Origin: Osedax fenrisi
Lineage: Eukaryota > Annelida > Polychaeta > Sabellida > Siboglinidae
Direction: 5' to 3'
Length of the DNA stretch: 64,000 nucleotides
Assembly (NCBI GenBank): GCA_964019155.1
Contig: OZ025242.1
Span: forward strand, 82,576,577 to 82,640,576
Shown here: positions 32,661 to 45,119 of the stretch, piece after piece
How positions within the stretch are numbered: the first letter of the stretch is position 1
How the letters are laid out: every line of letters starts with the position of its first letter
Position numbers and translations under genes: made by a program
The notes under the pieces: generated by a model
Seen by the model: the letters and a program-made list of their open reading frames with translations, nothing else
What the model was told of the DNA's origin: nothing
Databases searched by the model: none

Positions 32661-33528
32661 AGCGTTAATTTATTCTTTTTTCAAAAATGTTTGTATTTTA
32701 ATAAATTAAAATATAATTCATTATCTTTAAAATGATGTATAATATGTAAATTATGAGCAAATATAAGTGCATTATATATGCATTATAAATATTTAACTGT
32801 ACAACATATAATACATATTATTATGTAATATTTATTATTACACACAAAGTTTTGGAATCGTATATCTCAATATTTTTTTTTATACAATTTATTATGTTTT
32901 GAAGGTTGAACCTTTTGATAAATATTTATATATTTGTTAAGTTTATTGATACTATATAGAAGATGTTATATATGTACTTTTTAAAATATAATTATATTGT
33001 TTATGCAACTATAATAAAACCCATACATTATTTGGAAAAAAAGTGTAAAATAATATATATATATATTTAATGTATATATACACACATACTACTCATAGTG
33101 TAAAATATACCTATATACATATAATATATACCAATATAAAATTAGTTTCCCGTTAATAATATGATACTATACAATACTATAATGTTGTACAGGTTACCAT
33201 CATGTCCTAGTGACATGCCATATCAAATTCAAGTATCTGTAGATGTGCATTGTTAGTATAATTAAATGTTATATTTATATATATTATTTTGTTTAAATAT
33301 ATAAATTTATACTTTATTTTGTTAAACATAGTGAAATTATAAATTTTCATTACTTAATTATTGTAATATGTTATATATATCATTGTATAGTGTACATTGT
33401 ATATTGTATATCTGTAATATTATTAACAAATATAAACTCTACTATTACATCATAGTTTTATTGCATCATTACAACAGATATATGAGATCCATGAGTACAA
33501 TCAAATTAATATATATATACTATTTTTT

Positions 33529-33581
<53 letters not shown>

Positions 33582-33978
33582 TGTTCATTCTAGGTTTCAG
33601 GGCAACTACCAAAAAAAAATTATTATAGGGCATTTAAATATATTTTACTAAGTGAAATGTAGGATGACATATATGGCTAATTTCGCCATCTATTTATAAA
33701 TTAATTTATGATAAATAATATATTAGATGGACACTTATACCCTGAGGCAAACCTGTAACAATTGTTACTCACAAAAGCTACTTAGGAGACTTTTTGAATT
33801 AGAGATGTAAATAAATTGCAAATAAGTATTCGATTCAATTACTTATTATTCGTTTACAATTAAATGATTTACAAATTGTAATTCTAATACATTGATATCA
33901 AATAATTCTTTTTATATTCAATCTCTCAACATTTGATTCATGAGATATTCAGATATTAAAAATTTAAAATTCGAGCAT

Positions 33979-34225
33979 TTATAATATTGAAAATTATGTT
34001 GTCGAGATCTTATAATATTGAAAATTATGTTGTCGATATGTTATAATATTGAAAATTAGGTAGTCGAGATCTTATAATATTGAAAATTATGTTTTCGATA
34101 TGTTATAATATTGAAAATTAGGTAGTCAAGATCTTATAATATTGGAAATTAGATGGTTGATATGTTATATTGAAAATTAGGTAGTCGAGAAGTTATATTT
34201 TTAAAATTAGATGTTCGAGTAGTTT
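33979..34225. repeat. 31-bp minisatellite with alternating two-unit order
   Basis: 'ttataatattgaaaatta' recurs every 31 bases, about eight times. Units alternate between '…gagatc' and '…gatatg' endings, giving a 62-bp higher-order period. The last units are degenerate. Confidence 0.88.
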
Positions 34226-34332
34226 GATATATAAGTAATTTGGTTCTCGATAAGTTATAATATTATGATTATTGTAATATCATATATATAATTATATATT
34301 TATTATAATAATGTAATAGTAACTCTATCAAA

Positions 34333-34367
<35 letters not shown>

Positions 34368-34379
34368 TTATTTTTTTAT

Positions 34380-35520
34380 ATAAATGTATTGGTAATATTA
34401 CTAATCAATCGAATAATATATTTATAATTTAAACTTTCATATTATTATAATGATTATTATAAGCATAATGATATATTTCGCGAGAAACACCTGTATACTA
34501 TTATGTTAAGTATAAGGATTAGTTATTTGCTTGGAAATGTATTTATAGGAATATATAAATAAATAAGTTTCTATATAATACAAATTATAAGATACTAAAT
34601 ATATAATATATATAGTAATTATTTTCAATAATTATATATTATATATATACAATTAACGATATATAATATATCATACATATAAATACTTAAAAATACTTAT
34701 AGGTAGATAAAAATATACAAAAATACCTATATCTATATTAATATTATTATATCATACTGGTACACATTATTATATATAATTTATATAAGATATTTTAATT
34801 TCATAATATAAACAATTAATTAGAATGTATATTATTATTGTATTGATTATTAAAATGTAATAATTTGTTTGCACATTTTTGTTAATATCTTTTGTTTAAA
34901 TACAAATTAAAAAAAACATAATATGAATTGTATTATATAATTTAATAAGCTTTCCAGTGATACCAATTTTATCATAATAAAATCAATATAAAATATGGCA
35001 TGCTCATGTATCAACATGCAGTACGTACTCCGTACAATGGTTAATTTTAAATTCAATATATATAATAACTAATTAAACTAATAACTAAGTAGTATAATAC
35101 ATGATATTTATGACATTATATTTTAAACATTATATATTATATATAAGAATAATAATTATGATAAGTATGATAATTAATATATAATATGATATTATTAAAT
35201 ATTAATGTAATAATAAAAATAATAATTTTAAATTTAATAATTAGATTATAATACATTTAAAAAGTATACAGTTTAATTATTATGAATATAAAAAACAGTG
35301 AACTTATTAATAATATTGGTGATTAAATGTTTCATTATTTTTATATTTTCATGGTTTTTAATATGTCATATATCACTTAATATTACGTTTTAAAATAGGA
35401 TTTTGAATAAATATATCAAAATTACAAATTTTAAATAAAACAATCATGTGATTTATATATATTGGGAGAAAAGAATTGGAATAAAAATAATTATTAAATT
35501 AATTTTCATATATTATTATA
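34380..35520. other. AT-rich spacer inside the 4-kb element
   Basis: Nothing coding recognised. Confidence 0.55.
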
Positions 35521-35528
35521 AATATAAA

Positions 35529-35606
35529 TTGGTAGCAAATTCACTACCCAATATTTAAAGTTTGCTACCCAATTTTCATTTTGGGTAGTGAATTTGCTAC
35601 CCAATC
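35529..35606. repeat. ~76-bp palindrome of the GGGTAGCAAATT motif
   Basis: 'ggtagcaaattcactaccca' and 'gggtagtgaatttgctaccc' are inverted. A third 'tttgctaccc' occupies the middle, so each arm can itself fold. The same 'gggtag/ctaccc' motif occurs at the inner ends of the 4-kb element (37545-37590). Confidence 0.85.
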
Positions 35607-36169
35607 TAAAAATAGATTATTCTAAATATAGATCAAGCAGTTTATTATTATATTTCATATTTAATTTGTATTTGAATCTAAATTGTTTGTTTATATAAAA
35701 TATCAAACGGATATAACAAAGGGAAAATAGTATATATTCGCCATTATTTGAAAAATAATTAATTTATCCTAATGTTATGACAGAAGTTATTCATATTCTC
35801 CATTATTTTAATACTTAAATAATAATAGAATAATAATAATACATTTAATCGCCATTTTATAAATATTTAGTGAAAATCTGCCATTTATTAAATACAAATT
35901 CTTCATTATTTTAATACTTAAATAATAATACATTTAATCGCCATTTTACAAATATTTATTAAAAATCTGCCATTTATTAAATAATAAATTCTTCATTATT
36001 TTAATACTTAATAATAATAATATAATAATAACACATTTAATCGTCATTTTATAAATATTCATTGGAAAACTGACATTTAATAAATAATATATTCCTTTAA
36101 TTACAGATATAACACATTTAATTAATGATATTACAAGTATATTAATAATAACTTAATAATTAAACTTAA

Positions 36170-36525
36170 TCCATATACATCATACTAATGGACTATTTAT
36201 TGATAATTCTTTATTAAAAATAAATGAAATTACATATATAAGTACATGTGAATTTATGTTTAAAATTTTCAATGATCTTCATCCTGTTATAACAAATGCA
36301 TTTTTTTCTGTAACTTCATCATCTCACAACACTAGGAGCATAAATAATTTCTCAATTATTAATTTCAAAAAAGAACTATGCAGAAGAACATTGGACCAAT
36401 ATACATTGGACCAATTACCTGGAATAAGCTTGATAATATTTTAAAAAATATTTCAAATTATAAATTATTCAGGAAACGTATGTATACACATTTGTTATCT
36501 TCTTACTCAGTATACTTATAATCTA
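36170..36525 (+). pseudogene. LINE C-terminal region (post-RT)
   Basis: A plus-strand frame, open from ATG 36256 to 36444, reads FKIFNDLHPVITNAFF, then HNTRSINNFSIINFKK. After a stop/shift comes 'WNKLDNILKNISNYKLF' and 'RKRMYTHLLSSY'. This is the usual carboxy-terminal pattern of non-LTR retrotransposon ORF2 (…HNYNTR…WNxLP…FKxxLKxxL). Decayed. Confidence 0.8.
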
Positions 36526-37075
36526 AATCTCATTTTTCTAATTTTATATCTTTTATCATGTCTTTTATCTAATATTGTATTATATACTAAGATCCACATT
36601 TTATTCTTATTTTAATTTATTGACGTTTATGTAAAAATTAAAAAAAAATTAATACTTTTGAGTGTTTTACTTTACAATATTTTATTTCCCCGACATTAAT
36701 AATATTATTTTACTGAATTTTTGCATTTTATATTTGAATTTACTTTCATGTTTTCTTTCTTTTTAATTGACGTTTATATAAAAATAATAAAATTAAAAAA
36801 AACTGTTAGGTATTTCTTTTTTCTTTAGTATTTTCTTTAGTATTTTTTATTTCCCTCTGACTAATAATATTATTTGACTTTATTTTTAATTACATAAACA
36901 TTTTGTATTGAATCTTTTTTCTTGTATACTTGATTATACTTCTTTGTTTTATTTCTCTTTATTGACACTTATATAAAAATTAGTAATTAAACTAACATTT
37001 CAGTTTGAACAAATATTTTACATTCTTTACATTATTATAAAGTATTACAAAAAAATTCCTAAAACTTATTTACTG

Positions 37076-37100
37076 AAAAAAAAAAAAAAAAAAAAAAAAA
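37076..37100 (+). repeat. 25-nt poly-A run, possible LINE tail
   Basis: It lies ~550 bp after the LINE C-terminal region on the same strand. It may mark the 3' end of that retrotransposon. Confidence 0.6.
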
Positions 37101-37603
37101 TGTTACATACAGTTCTTACCATCTTTCTAGATATTCTTTTTGTTATGTTTTATTCAGTTTTATTCAGTTTTACTTCATTTTACTTCATTTTTTTCTTCTT
37201 TTATATTAATACATCTATATTTTTGTTTAGTGTATTATTTTATAGTACTTATTATTTATTTTAGTTATTTATTTATAAATAATTAAATGATGATTACATA
37301 ATTTTATGGCAAGTTCAAACAATTTATATTATTTTTCTATTTTATTCATTGTATTGTATCTATGTAAACAGGAAGTCATCTAATATTTTATAATATTTTA
37401 TTTATTTAGTTTTTTTTTGAACTTGCTTTAAAATTAAGGGTAATTGTCTCGATAAGCTTTAGCTTCTACAAAAACCCTGGTGCAAACCTAAATCTGATAA
37501 TAATAATAAAATCTGATAATAATATAATTATATATTTAAGGCAGCTACCCATAAAATTAGGGCACTTCCCAATTTGGGTAGCTGGGTAGCTCTAGAATGA
37601 ACA

Positions 37604-37667
<64 letters not shown>

Positions 37668-37669
37668 AT

Positions 37670-38510
37670 AAAATAAGATAAGATAAATATAATTATTATA
37701 TTAATTATAAAAATAATAACCGATATATGATTACTTTTATTTATATTTAGTAAAGAATGAATTACAAGAATACAAGTACACTTATTGGATTGAAACCAAG
37801 TTTTATTTGGTTAGTTGTATATGTTACACATTATTATTACTCCAATATAATGTTATGTAACTTGTTTATAAAATGTTTATAAAAAATGAAATATATATAT
37901 ATATATATATATATATTACATGTTACTAACCAGCTAACAAAGTTATATAACTTTAGACTCGGAGCCCCACGATAATACATTACCTCATTAGACAACACAA
38001 TACTACAGTTCCATTGATACCATTAAGTAATACCACAGTGTCAGATAACTATTATATGTCTAACAATATGTGTTTGGTTGTTATTATGTCATATAAAAGT
38101 GCAGTCTACTGTTCAATGTGCTTTAAGTAATTTTAATAATATAATATTGCTTACACATGCGAATACTTGTATAGGAAAACATACAAATGTATACTTATGA
38201 TAAAGGTTATACTTTGTTATATATCGCAGTACATCACATACCTGCATCACAAGTATGCAATAAAATATAATGTGTTTAGATATGATTAATGATTCCATTA
38301 TAATATACTTAATAGTGAATTATCATATAGTATAAGCTAATATGGTATAACAGTTGTAAGATATAACATTAGGATATAATAAGAGGGTATTCCATTAAGG
38401 GTGGAGGCGCGAGTAAAAATATGATTAATATTTTTATTTTAACAAAAAAAAATTATTATATATTATCCATGTTTAATATCTTATTTATAAATTTGTAAAT
38501 TTTCATTAAT
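37670..38510. other. AT-rich spacer, no gene seen
   Basis: A minus-strand frame at 38113-38298 has no convincing family or conserved neighbours. Confidence 0.5.
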
Positions 38511-38514
38511 TATT

Positions 38515-39075
38515 TTTGAGTATTTATATCAATATAAAGTGTTTTTATAAGCGTAATCGATATAATATTTATTTGAAATTAACAGGATTTTTTGTAAATA
38601 CTTGTCACATTTAATTGTATATTTCGATATCGTATACAAATATTTTACTAAACAAATTTATATTTTTACATTAAGCATAGATTATAGATATATTCTATAT
38701 AATTAATAAACAAATCACTTATGTGTATAACAAAATATCATTGGTTGAAAAGATACCCTTCCAAACAGACAATTTTGAAATTTTCTTTCTAATATTAGCT
38801 ATGTCTAGTCAATACGTTATATTCTTGTATTTATTTTAAATCATTCATTATTTATTTGTTATAATACTTTATAACTATTATTAAACTATTACTATAAATA
38901 TAAATTTATATTTTTCTATTTTATAACTTCTATACATATATTTATTTGTATATCTATAGATAATTATAATTATAATATATATTTGAGTACTACTCTATAT
39001 TAGTACTAATTATTATTATTTACGTATTGTTTGTATACCATTATATTTTACTTGTCATTTATATATATAAACGTA

Positions 39076-39106
<31 letters not shown>

Positions 39107-39510
39107 ATAATATTTTGTGATTATTTGTTTAACAAAACTTTGAACGACATTTTCTCAAGTTTCTACTTTTTCACTTAGTAACCTCATGTAAATGCCTACT
39201 ACTTTTTTAAGTTTTATTATTTTTATCTGAAATTTTTACTTTAAATATAAAACATTTACATCTATAGGAATCCTGTTTTATTCATTATATTTTATATTAA
39301 TTAAATAAATGATGATAAACTTGCATTTTAATGAAAAAAATTAAAAATACATATTTAATTAATTGAGACTATTTTTTTACAATATTTTAAATTAAGTACA
39401 TTTATAAAAAGATAGATCCTATATGATGGAGGAAAGTATCTGTTGAATACAAAAAAAATAATGCAATTATCTCCATTAGTTATTTATGCTTAACGTTTTT
39501 AGATAGAGCT
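38515..39510. repeat. Composite dispersed repeat (matches 8990-9430 outside and 12690-13300 inside)
   Basis: The outer blocks correspond to 8990-9430. The central 38700-39330 corresponds to 12690-13300. The central block therefore was inserted into, or lost from, one of the outer copies. Confidence 0.7.
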
Positions 39511-39532
39511 AAATTAGCATTGGTTAGATGAA

Positions 39533-41047
39533 CTCGCGCCCTAAGGGGTTCACGGTCTTTAGATTTCAATGTAATTAGATAGGACGTTTTTTTTTTTTTG
39601 AAAATTCAAAAACTCGAGAAATAATTAAGATTTTCACATAATTTAAATTGCATAACATTAAGATATATTGTGTTAATTGTTCTATAGGAATTCTAAATGA
39701 TTAGAATAATAGTTTTGAAAATATCAACATTTTTAAAAATAAAATATTTATTTTAAAAATTTAATTATCAATTATTTATAAAACTCTACATCTAATCACA
39801 ACTATTTTCTATAGCTACAATATACATATAATACTAAACATACTTTGAAAATTTGAACAAGTTTAGTCAATTATTCATTGAGAAATAGAAATGTTCATAA
39901 AAAAAACTTATATTCTGAGATAATTGATTTTAAAGATTTACTATATTATTTATCTGCTTTTTGACATTTATTATTATGGTAAAAGTTAGTTTAGCTAATT
40001 CTTACAATTTTTATATTATATTTATATAACTTGTATAATTTATCATGCTTTTGAAATAAATTGCATCTATATAAATTATTATTATTATATATTATAGTTG
40101 CATATGAAAGAATAAAAATATACAAAAAATAAATTTTATTATAATTATGGTTGATTTTTTTTTTTATTAGATATTATAAAAGTAATCTACTTCCATAATC
40201 CTTTGATGAAATTTGCCTTCTTTGTCTTGCCCGTCTCCCTTCCCTAGATTCTGTCACCTGTTTCTTCTTAGAGACTTTCTATACTCTTTAAGCATCTCTA
40301 GCCGCCGCATCTACCCGTAAAATCTATAAAATTGAAATATTGTAAATATTTTATGATATTATATTCCAAAATAAACACATTTATCTGACGTTTTATAAAT
40401 AATATATGATAATTTTATATAGTTATATAATAGTTATATATTATATATAATATAAAATTAGATTAGCATAAATATAATAAAATCTAATTGCTTTGTTTCA
40501 ATATTATCAAATTGAAATATTGTAAATATATTATGATATTATATTCCTAAATAAACACATTTATCTGACGTTTTATAAATAATATATGATACTATTATAT
40601 AGTTATATAATAGTTACATATTATATATGATATAAACCTTGATTGTATCTCGATTACGCCTCGAAAGTTGTCGTTTAGTCAATCGACCCATATCAAATAA
40701 TAATAATAATGAAATGACGCTATCTTATTATTATAGAACAAAGCCAACGGCCAATCACTAGCATTTATAAAATGAAACCAACAGATGGCGCTGGTAATAA
40801 CAGATGGCGCTGAAAAGCAGCGTTATAATATATGTAAACCGTAATTTTTACGCCATTTTTTTAATTATTATTTTATTAGAAATAGGTAGTATTATAAAAT
40901 TATGTTTTTTTATGCTTTATATATGTTTTTAACATATGATATTTTGACATATCATACATTATACATGTAGTAATCTATTTTTAAAATAAAATTTTGTTTA
41001 TAAATTTTTTTATTTTAAAGACCGTGAATCCCCTTAAAGGGGCTAGG
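39533..41047. mobile_element. ~1.5-kb TIR element (CCCTAAGGGG…TTCACGGTCTTTA ends)
   Basis: 'ccctaaggggttcacggtct' at the left is matched by the reverse complement 'taaagaccgtgaatcccctt' at the right. A few-base difference lies in the CCCC/TTAAGGGG tip. The interior has a 180-bp tandem duplication (40328-40460 and 40508-40640). It also has a GC-richer minus-strand remnant at 40195-40320 (RRLEMLKEYRKSLRRNR, then stops) that may be a transposase N-terminal fragment, and a pair of 'acagatggcgctg' direct repeats (40779, 40799). Superfamily not determined; no clean target duplication. Confidence 0.65.
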
Positions 41048-41049
41048 AA

Positions 41050-41590
41050 TATTTATTGCGTTACATTTAAAATATAATGAAAAGGAATATTTTAAAATAT
41101 GAATTCATAAGATGATATCATTTTTAATATTTATTTTTTTTCTTAATATCACTCATTAAAATAAAAAATAGTATCTTGGGATGTTTTTATTTATCTAAAA
41201 TAAATGTGTATTTATAAAACAATTAATACTAATTATAATTATCAATTGATAATTATCAATGATATATATTTTCTAAATATAATGAAAATTTTAAACAGAC
41301 ATTGAAATTATTTTAATAATAAAATCAAATATTATATTTATAATATTCAACATTTTTGTAAAAAATAATTTACAAATATAAATAATGAATTTAATTTTAT
41401 AATATTTGTTTATACCTATACGGTTGTAGTTATATTATATGTGGGTATGGTTAATGTAAATTAATATGCCATATGAACATATATATATATATACTGAGTA
41501 TACTAAATATAGTGTGAATATATTGAAACATTAGACAAATTTGGTTATAAATAAAACTTCATCTAAATTCATATGGAGGAAAAAACTCCA
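41050..41590. other. AT-rich spacer, no gene seen
   Basis: Nothing recognisable. Confidence 0.55.
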
Positions 41591-41739
41591 CATAAATTAA
41601 AATAACAATATATACGAACGGAATTTCTTGAAAGCTATGCTTGAGTTGTTAATAGTAGCATCATCAAATTCATCATCAGTTTCATTGCTATCGTCGTCAT
41701 CATCTTTGTAGAATATCTTGCCCCTCATCGTCTTAATGT

Positions 41740-42200
41740 GTTGCCTATACTGGGACGGGTGAATGTAGGAATGGTTTCTCGGATTTATTATTACTTTTTT
41801 CGAAATATATGTATACATATATTTTAAATTCAATATTTTTAACTGAGTTATACAGAAAGTAACGGGGTGGAATAATAGCAGTGTAACACGTACCATTTGT
41901 TATATTCCTTCAAATAGTAACAATGATATGGTTTCAGTTCTTTGAGGATAACATAGTTGTCCTTGTTCTGAGTAAAGTTGTACAGGTAGGCGTAACACAC
42001 TGTTGATGTCTTAATATGTTGACTATACTGGGACGGGTGAATGTAGGGATGGTTTCTCTATCTACAGCCCCCCATAGAACTCCCTGGGACGGTGACATCA
42101 GGAACTACGATCAATCCGCTCACCGGAGTCACCTGGTATTTACTCTGTTCTCCTGTGGGCTTGTAGTCTGACTTGTGGTTCTGCATGCGGAATGTGTATA
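41740..42200 (-). pseudogene. Unidentified coding repeat (YIHPSQYSQH family), minus copy 1, with acidic tail
   Basis: Same frame as 28846-29215, with the shared TAG after GGCR. A second, shorter repeat of the RNH-YIHPSQYRQHIK segment follows at 41740-41790. It runs on without a stop into an Asp-rich tail (FYKDDDDDSNETDDEFDDA; open to 41597). The stop-free part is 99 codons (41597-41896). The tail is not present in the 44.6-kb copy. Confidence 0.55.
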
Positions 42201-42387
42201 GCTTATATATATATATATATATAAATATATGATAAAATAAATCAATAATTTATAATATGTGTGTAAATTCAATAAATAATTCAATACATTTTATATGATA
42301 AAATAATATATATATATAAATGTATTATAAAATAATATATATATATATGTAAAATTAAATATAAATGTATTATAAAAATTATATATA

Positions 42388-42496
42388 TTAGGGTGTAGTG
42401 AATTTATTGACATTATTGAACTCCACATAACCTTAAATCACTATCGCGAGACATAACCAGACGGCCATAAATATATCAAAATTCACTCCACCCTAA
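42388..42496. mobile_element. 109-bp MITE with TTAGGGTG-type TIRs, copy 2
   Basis: Inverted-orientation copy of 28465-28573, with a handful of differences (for example 'cgcgag' versus 'cacgat' complement). Confidence 0.85.
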
Positions 42497-42575
42497 TATA
42501 TATATATATCTGAAAAGTAATTTATATATTAGGAGCCAGACATATATTCGTCTCCTACAGCAACATGTATCTTCT

Positions 42576-42788
42576 TTAGTATTGCAACATTTGATGAAGT
42601 GAAGATATTTGTTTCTTTACTTTTAAAGTAAGCAGGGCAACTTCCTGTCCCCATCTTCCATTCATTAACGTTAAATATGTAACTATAATGACCCGCGTCC
42701 AAGTATAAATATTAATCTCATTTTTATGAGTTAATATATATTTTTTAATATCATTTTGAATATCTAAGCTGACTTTCCGTTCAGGCAT
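42576..42788 (-). pseudogene. Tyrosine-recombinase-like fragment, minus copy
   Basis: A 70-codon open frame reads MPERKVSLDIQNDIKKYI, then INIYTWTRVIIVTYL, then TLMNGRWGQEVALLTLKVKK. It keeps the frame that is broken by TAG in the plus copy at 28170. The NGR-W-GQEV segment matches the arginine box of transposon-type tyrosine recombinases (inferred), with the usual second arginine replaced by tryptophan. Further conserved His/Arg/Tyr boxes are not visible downstream, where a MITE and a different coding repeat follow. Upstream minus-strand coding remnants at 43200-43900 could be its N-terminal part. Confidence 0.6.
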
Positions 42789-43199
42789 ATGATCAACTCT
42801 CCTATAATAGTCAAATGTAAATCATATATAACCCCTTAGTTTAATAATAATATAAATTATATTAATTTACCTTTTTTCAAAAGATTTTTTTCTAATATTG
42901 CTCTACTCATTAATATTTGAATATAATAAATATAGGCTGTTTTAAATTCTTTTATATCTTTAACCTAATATGTATTTAAGGAAAAGTTATAATAATATCT
43001 TAATAGTAAAAGTTGACTATAATAATTTACTATATTAAGATGATATGTTTCATATCATATAAATACAAATTGTATTTGAAATAATTTTAATAAACGTTGC
43101 TAAATTTAATTTATTTATGTTATTTTAAAACTATAATATTAAACAAACTTTGTCAAAGTGTAGCTTTCTTGAAAAATATCCTTCAAGATAATTTATATA

Positions 43200-43900
43200 T
43201 TTTCTTATTGTTATATCCATATTTTACATAATCCTGATTTGATAATTTCCTCCTCTCGTGACATATTATACAGTGTTTTGATTAAAGAATCAATATTTTT
43301 GATGAGAAATATATCTTCAACTTTTTATGGGAATAAATTTAGTTATTTTTTATAAAATCATTAATTGTAAACTGACATACCAATATCAGATGAAATCACT
43401 TTAATATTATATAATATTCTTACGATTAAACGCATCTCCTGCGCAGTAGACTTTTTATAGCCGAATTTATTATTAGATAGACCACCTTTTATTACAAATT
43501 TACGGAAACCATTATGTAAAATTATAAAATAATAGATTATTAATAATTAAAAATTAATATTACTAATATGTTTAATTAAATCATCATTTTTGATTATTTC
43601 TTTTATTCCATCGTGAATATTATTTATTAAATCGCTGAATTATTTGTCATCGTGGAATTTAATAAGATTTAATATTAAGAGATCTGCATTTTTTTATGCG
43701 AATACAAGTATCTTGTTGATATGAATTTGTTGCATTCTATAATGATATTTTATAAAATAATAATTTTAATATTTCAAACCATTACATAATTTTGAAGAAT
43801 CCTTATGTTTTCGCTCTACAAGAATAACGTCGCCACCAGATACCAATTTATTTTTATTATATTCTAGAATGGCCAATGTCTTAAGATTGTAAAAAAAAAT
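43200..43900 (-). pseudogene. Decayed coding region upstream of the recombinase fragment
   Basis: Minus-strand frames contain SGGDVILVERKHKDSSKLCN (about 43850-43790), HNGFRKFVIKGGLSNNKFGY and KKSTAQEMRLIVRILYNIK (about 43520-43400), and MSREEEIIKSGLCKIWI (about 43260-43205), separated by stops. The order and strand suit an N-terminal part of the 42576-42788 protein. The family is not recognised independently. Confidence 0.4.
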
Positions 43901-44054
43901 TGCTTAAATCTTTAATGTTTGATCAATAATGTTTTTTTACTACAATTTAATCAATATAAAAATATAATTTGTGTACATAAAAATATAATATAATTTAGAA
44001 ATTGTTGCAATATTAAAATATGTTAAATTTAAAAACGAAAATTTAAACTATAAT

Positions 44055-44459
44055 CGTGTACTTTTAGAATGAAGGAAAATTGAAATTGTTCTCTCATCTC
44101 CATGTAAGCATAACAATCTGACAGTTGCATCTTGTCTTCCAGAAGTGAGAGTATGAACGTTATCGCTGATAGTCTATCTACGGGAACCGCTACTATCGCT
44201 CTATCGCAAACAATAGGATCCCTAGCCCCCTCTAGGTGTATCTCAGTAAGTAAGTAGGTTTCACATAATCTACCATCTTGTCGACAATAGCCCCGATATC
44301 TTGCTTTACGTACACTATGCTACCACTATAGTACGGCATAGATTGCTGTGTGTTATAATTCCTCGTAGATATATTTTCGGCACTAGTACCAAAAGTGTTC
44401 TCTAGTGTCAAGGCAATAATGAAGAGAGTCTCCTCGGATATAGGTGATTCCCAGAATCC
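44055..44459 (-). pseudogene. Unidentified coding remnant (TRNYNTQQSM family), two frames
   Basis: Minus strand, 44459-44232: 75 open codons starting GFWESPISEETLFIIALTLE, containing TRNYNTQQSMPYYSGS and YVKQDIGAIVDKMVDYVKP, ending RYT before TAG. A second frame (44228-44055) continues GARDPIVCDRAIVAVPVDRL and LSLLEDKMQLSDCYAYMEMR. GC content is well above the flanks. A relative lies on the minus strand at 58430-58560, inside the extra right-hand module. No domain is recognised. The frame change falls between two good coding stretches, so it may be one gene with a frameshift or an intron. Confidence 0.6.
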
Positions 44460-44629
44460 TCAGAAATCACGGTTGTCTTCTTCGTCATTAATATGTATCA
44501 ATGGGTAATTAATAATATTGATTTAAGAAAATTAAGTACATTATGTATTATCTACCAAAACATAATACATTTTTTAAAATTTTTTTTTTTATTTTATCAA
44601 ATTTCAGCTATGCGGCCTCCCCTTAATGT

Positions 44630-45100
44630 GTTGCCTATACTGGGACGGGTGAATGTAGGGATGGTTTCTCGGATTTATTATTACTTTTTTCGAAATATAT
44701 GTATACATATATTTTAAATTCAATATTTTTAACTGAGTTATACAGAAAGTAACGGGGTGGAATAATAGCAGTGTAACACGTACCATTTGTTATATTCCTT
44801 CAAATAGTAACAATGATATGGTTTCAGTTCTTTGAGGATAACATAGTTGTCCTTGTTCTGAGTAAAGTTGTACAGGTAGGCGTAACACACTGTTGATGTC
44901 TTAATATGTTGACTATACTGGGACGGGTGAATGTAGGGATGGTTTCTCTATCTACAGCCCCCCATAGAACTCCCTGGGACGGTGACATCAGGAACTACGA
45001 TCAATCCGCTCACCGGAGTCACCTGGTATTTACTCTGTTCTCCTGCGGGCTCGTAGTCAGACTTGTGGTTCTGCATGCGGAATGTGTATAGCTTATATAT
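44630..45100 (-). pseudogene. Unidentified coding repeat (YIHPSQYSQH family), minus copy 2
   Basis: Nearly identical to 41740-42200 over its length, including the TAG and the second RNHPYIHPSQYRQHIK segment (44630-44680), but followed by a different short end (GRPHS, stop). Downstream on the same strand is the unrelated-looking coding fragment at 44055-44459. Confidence 0.6.
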
Positions 45101-45119
45101 ATATATATAAATATATGAT

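Larger units (their letters stand above)
33579..37606. mobile_element. ~4.0-kb segment with CAGTGTTCATTCTAG inverted termini
   Basis: CAGTGTTCATTCTAG at 33579-33593 is repeated as its exact reverse complement at 37592-37606. Both ends are embedded in long (TA)n runs (33532-33578 and 37607-37665). Just inside the ends, 'caactacc' and 'gggtagct' motifs are also related by inversion. The interior holds a 31-bp minisatellite, a 76-bp palindrome made of the same 'gggtag/ctaccc' motif, a LINE fragment and a poly-A run, so it is nested. No transposase was recognised. The TA flanks hide any target duplication. Confidence 0.65.

Noticed and set aside
33979..34225. CRISPR-like array (31-bp repeats)
   Set aside because: Units are directly adjacent with no unique spacers, and the DNA is eukaryotic.
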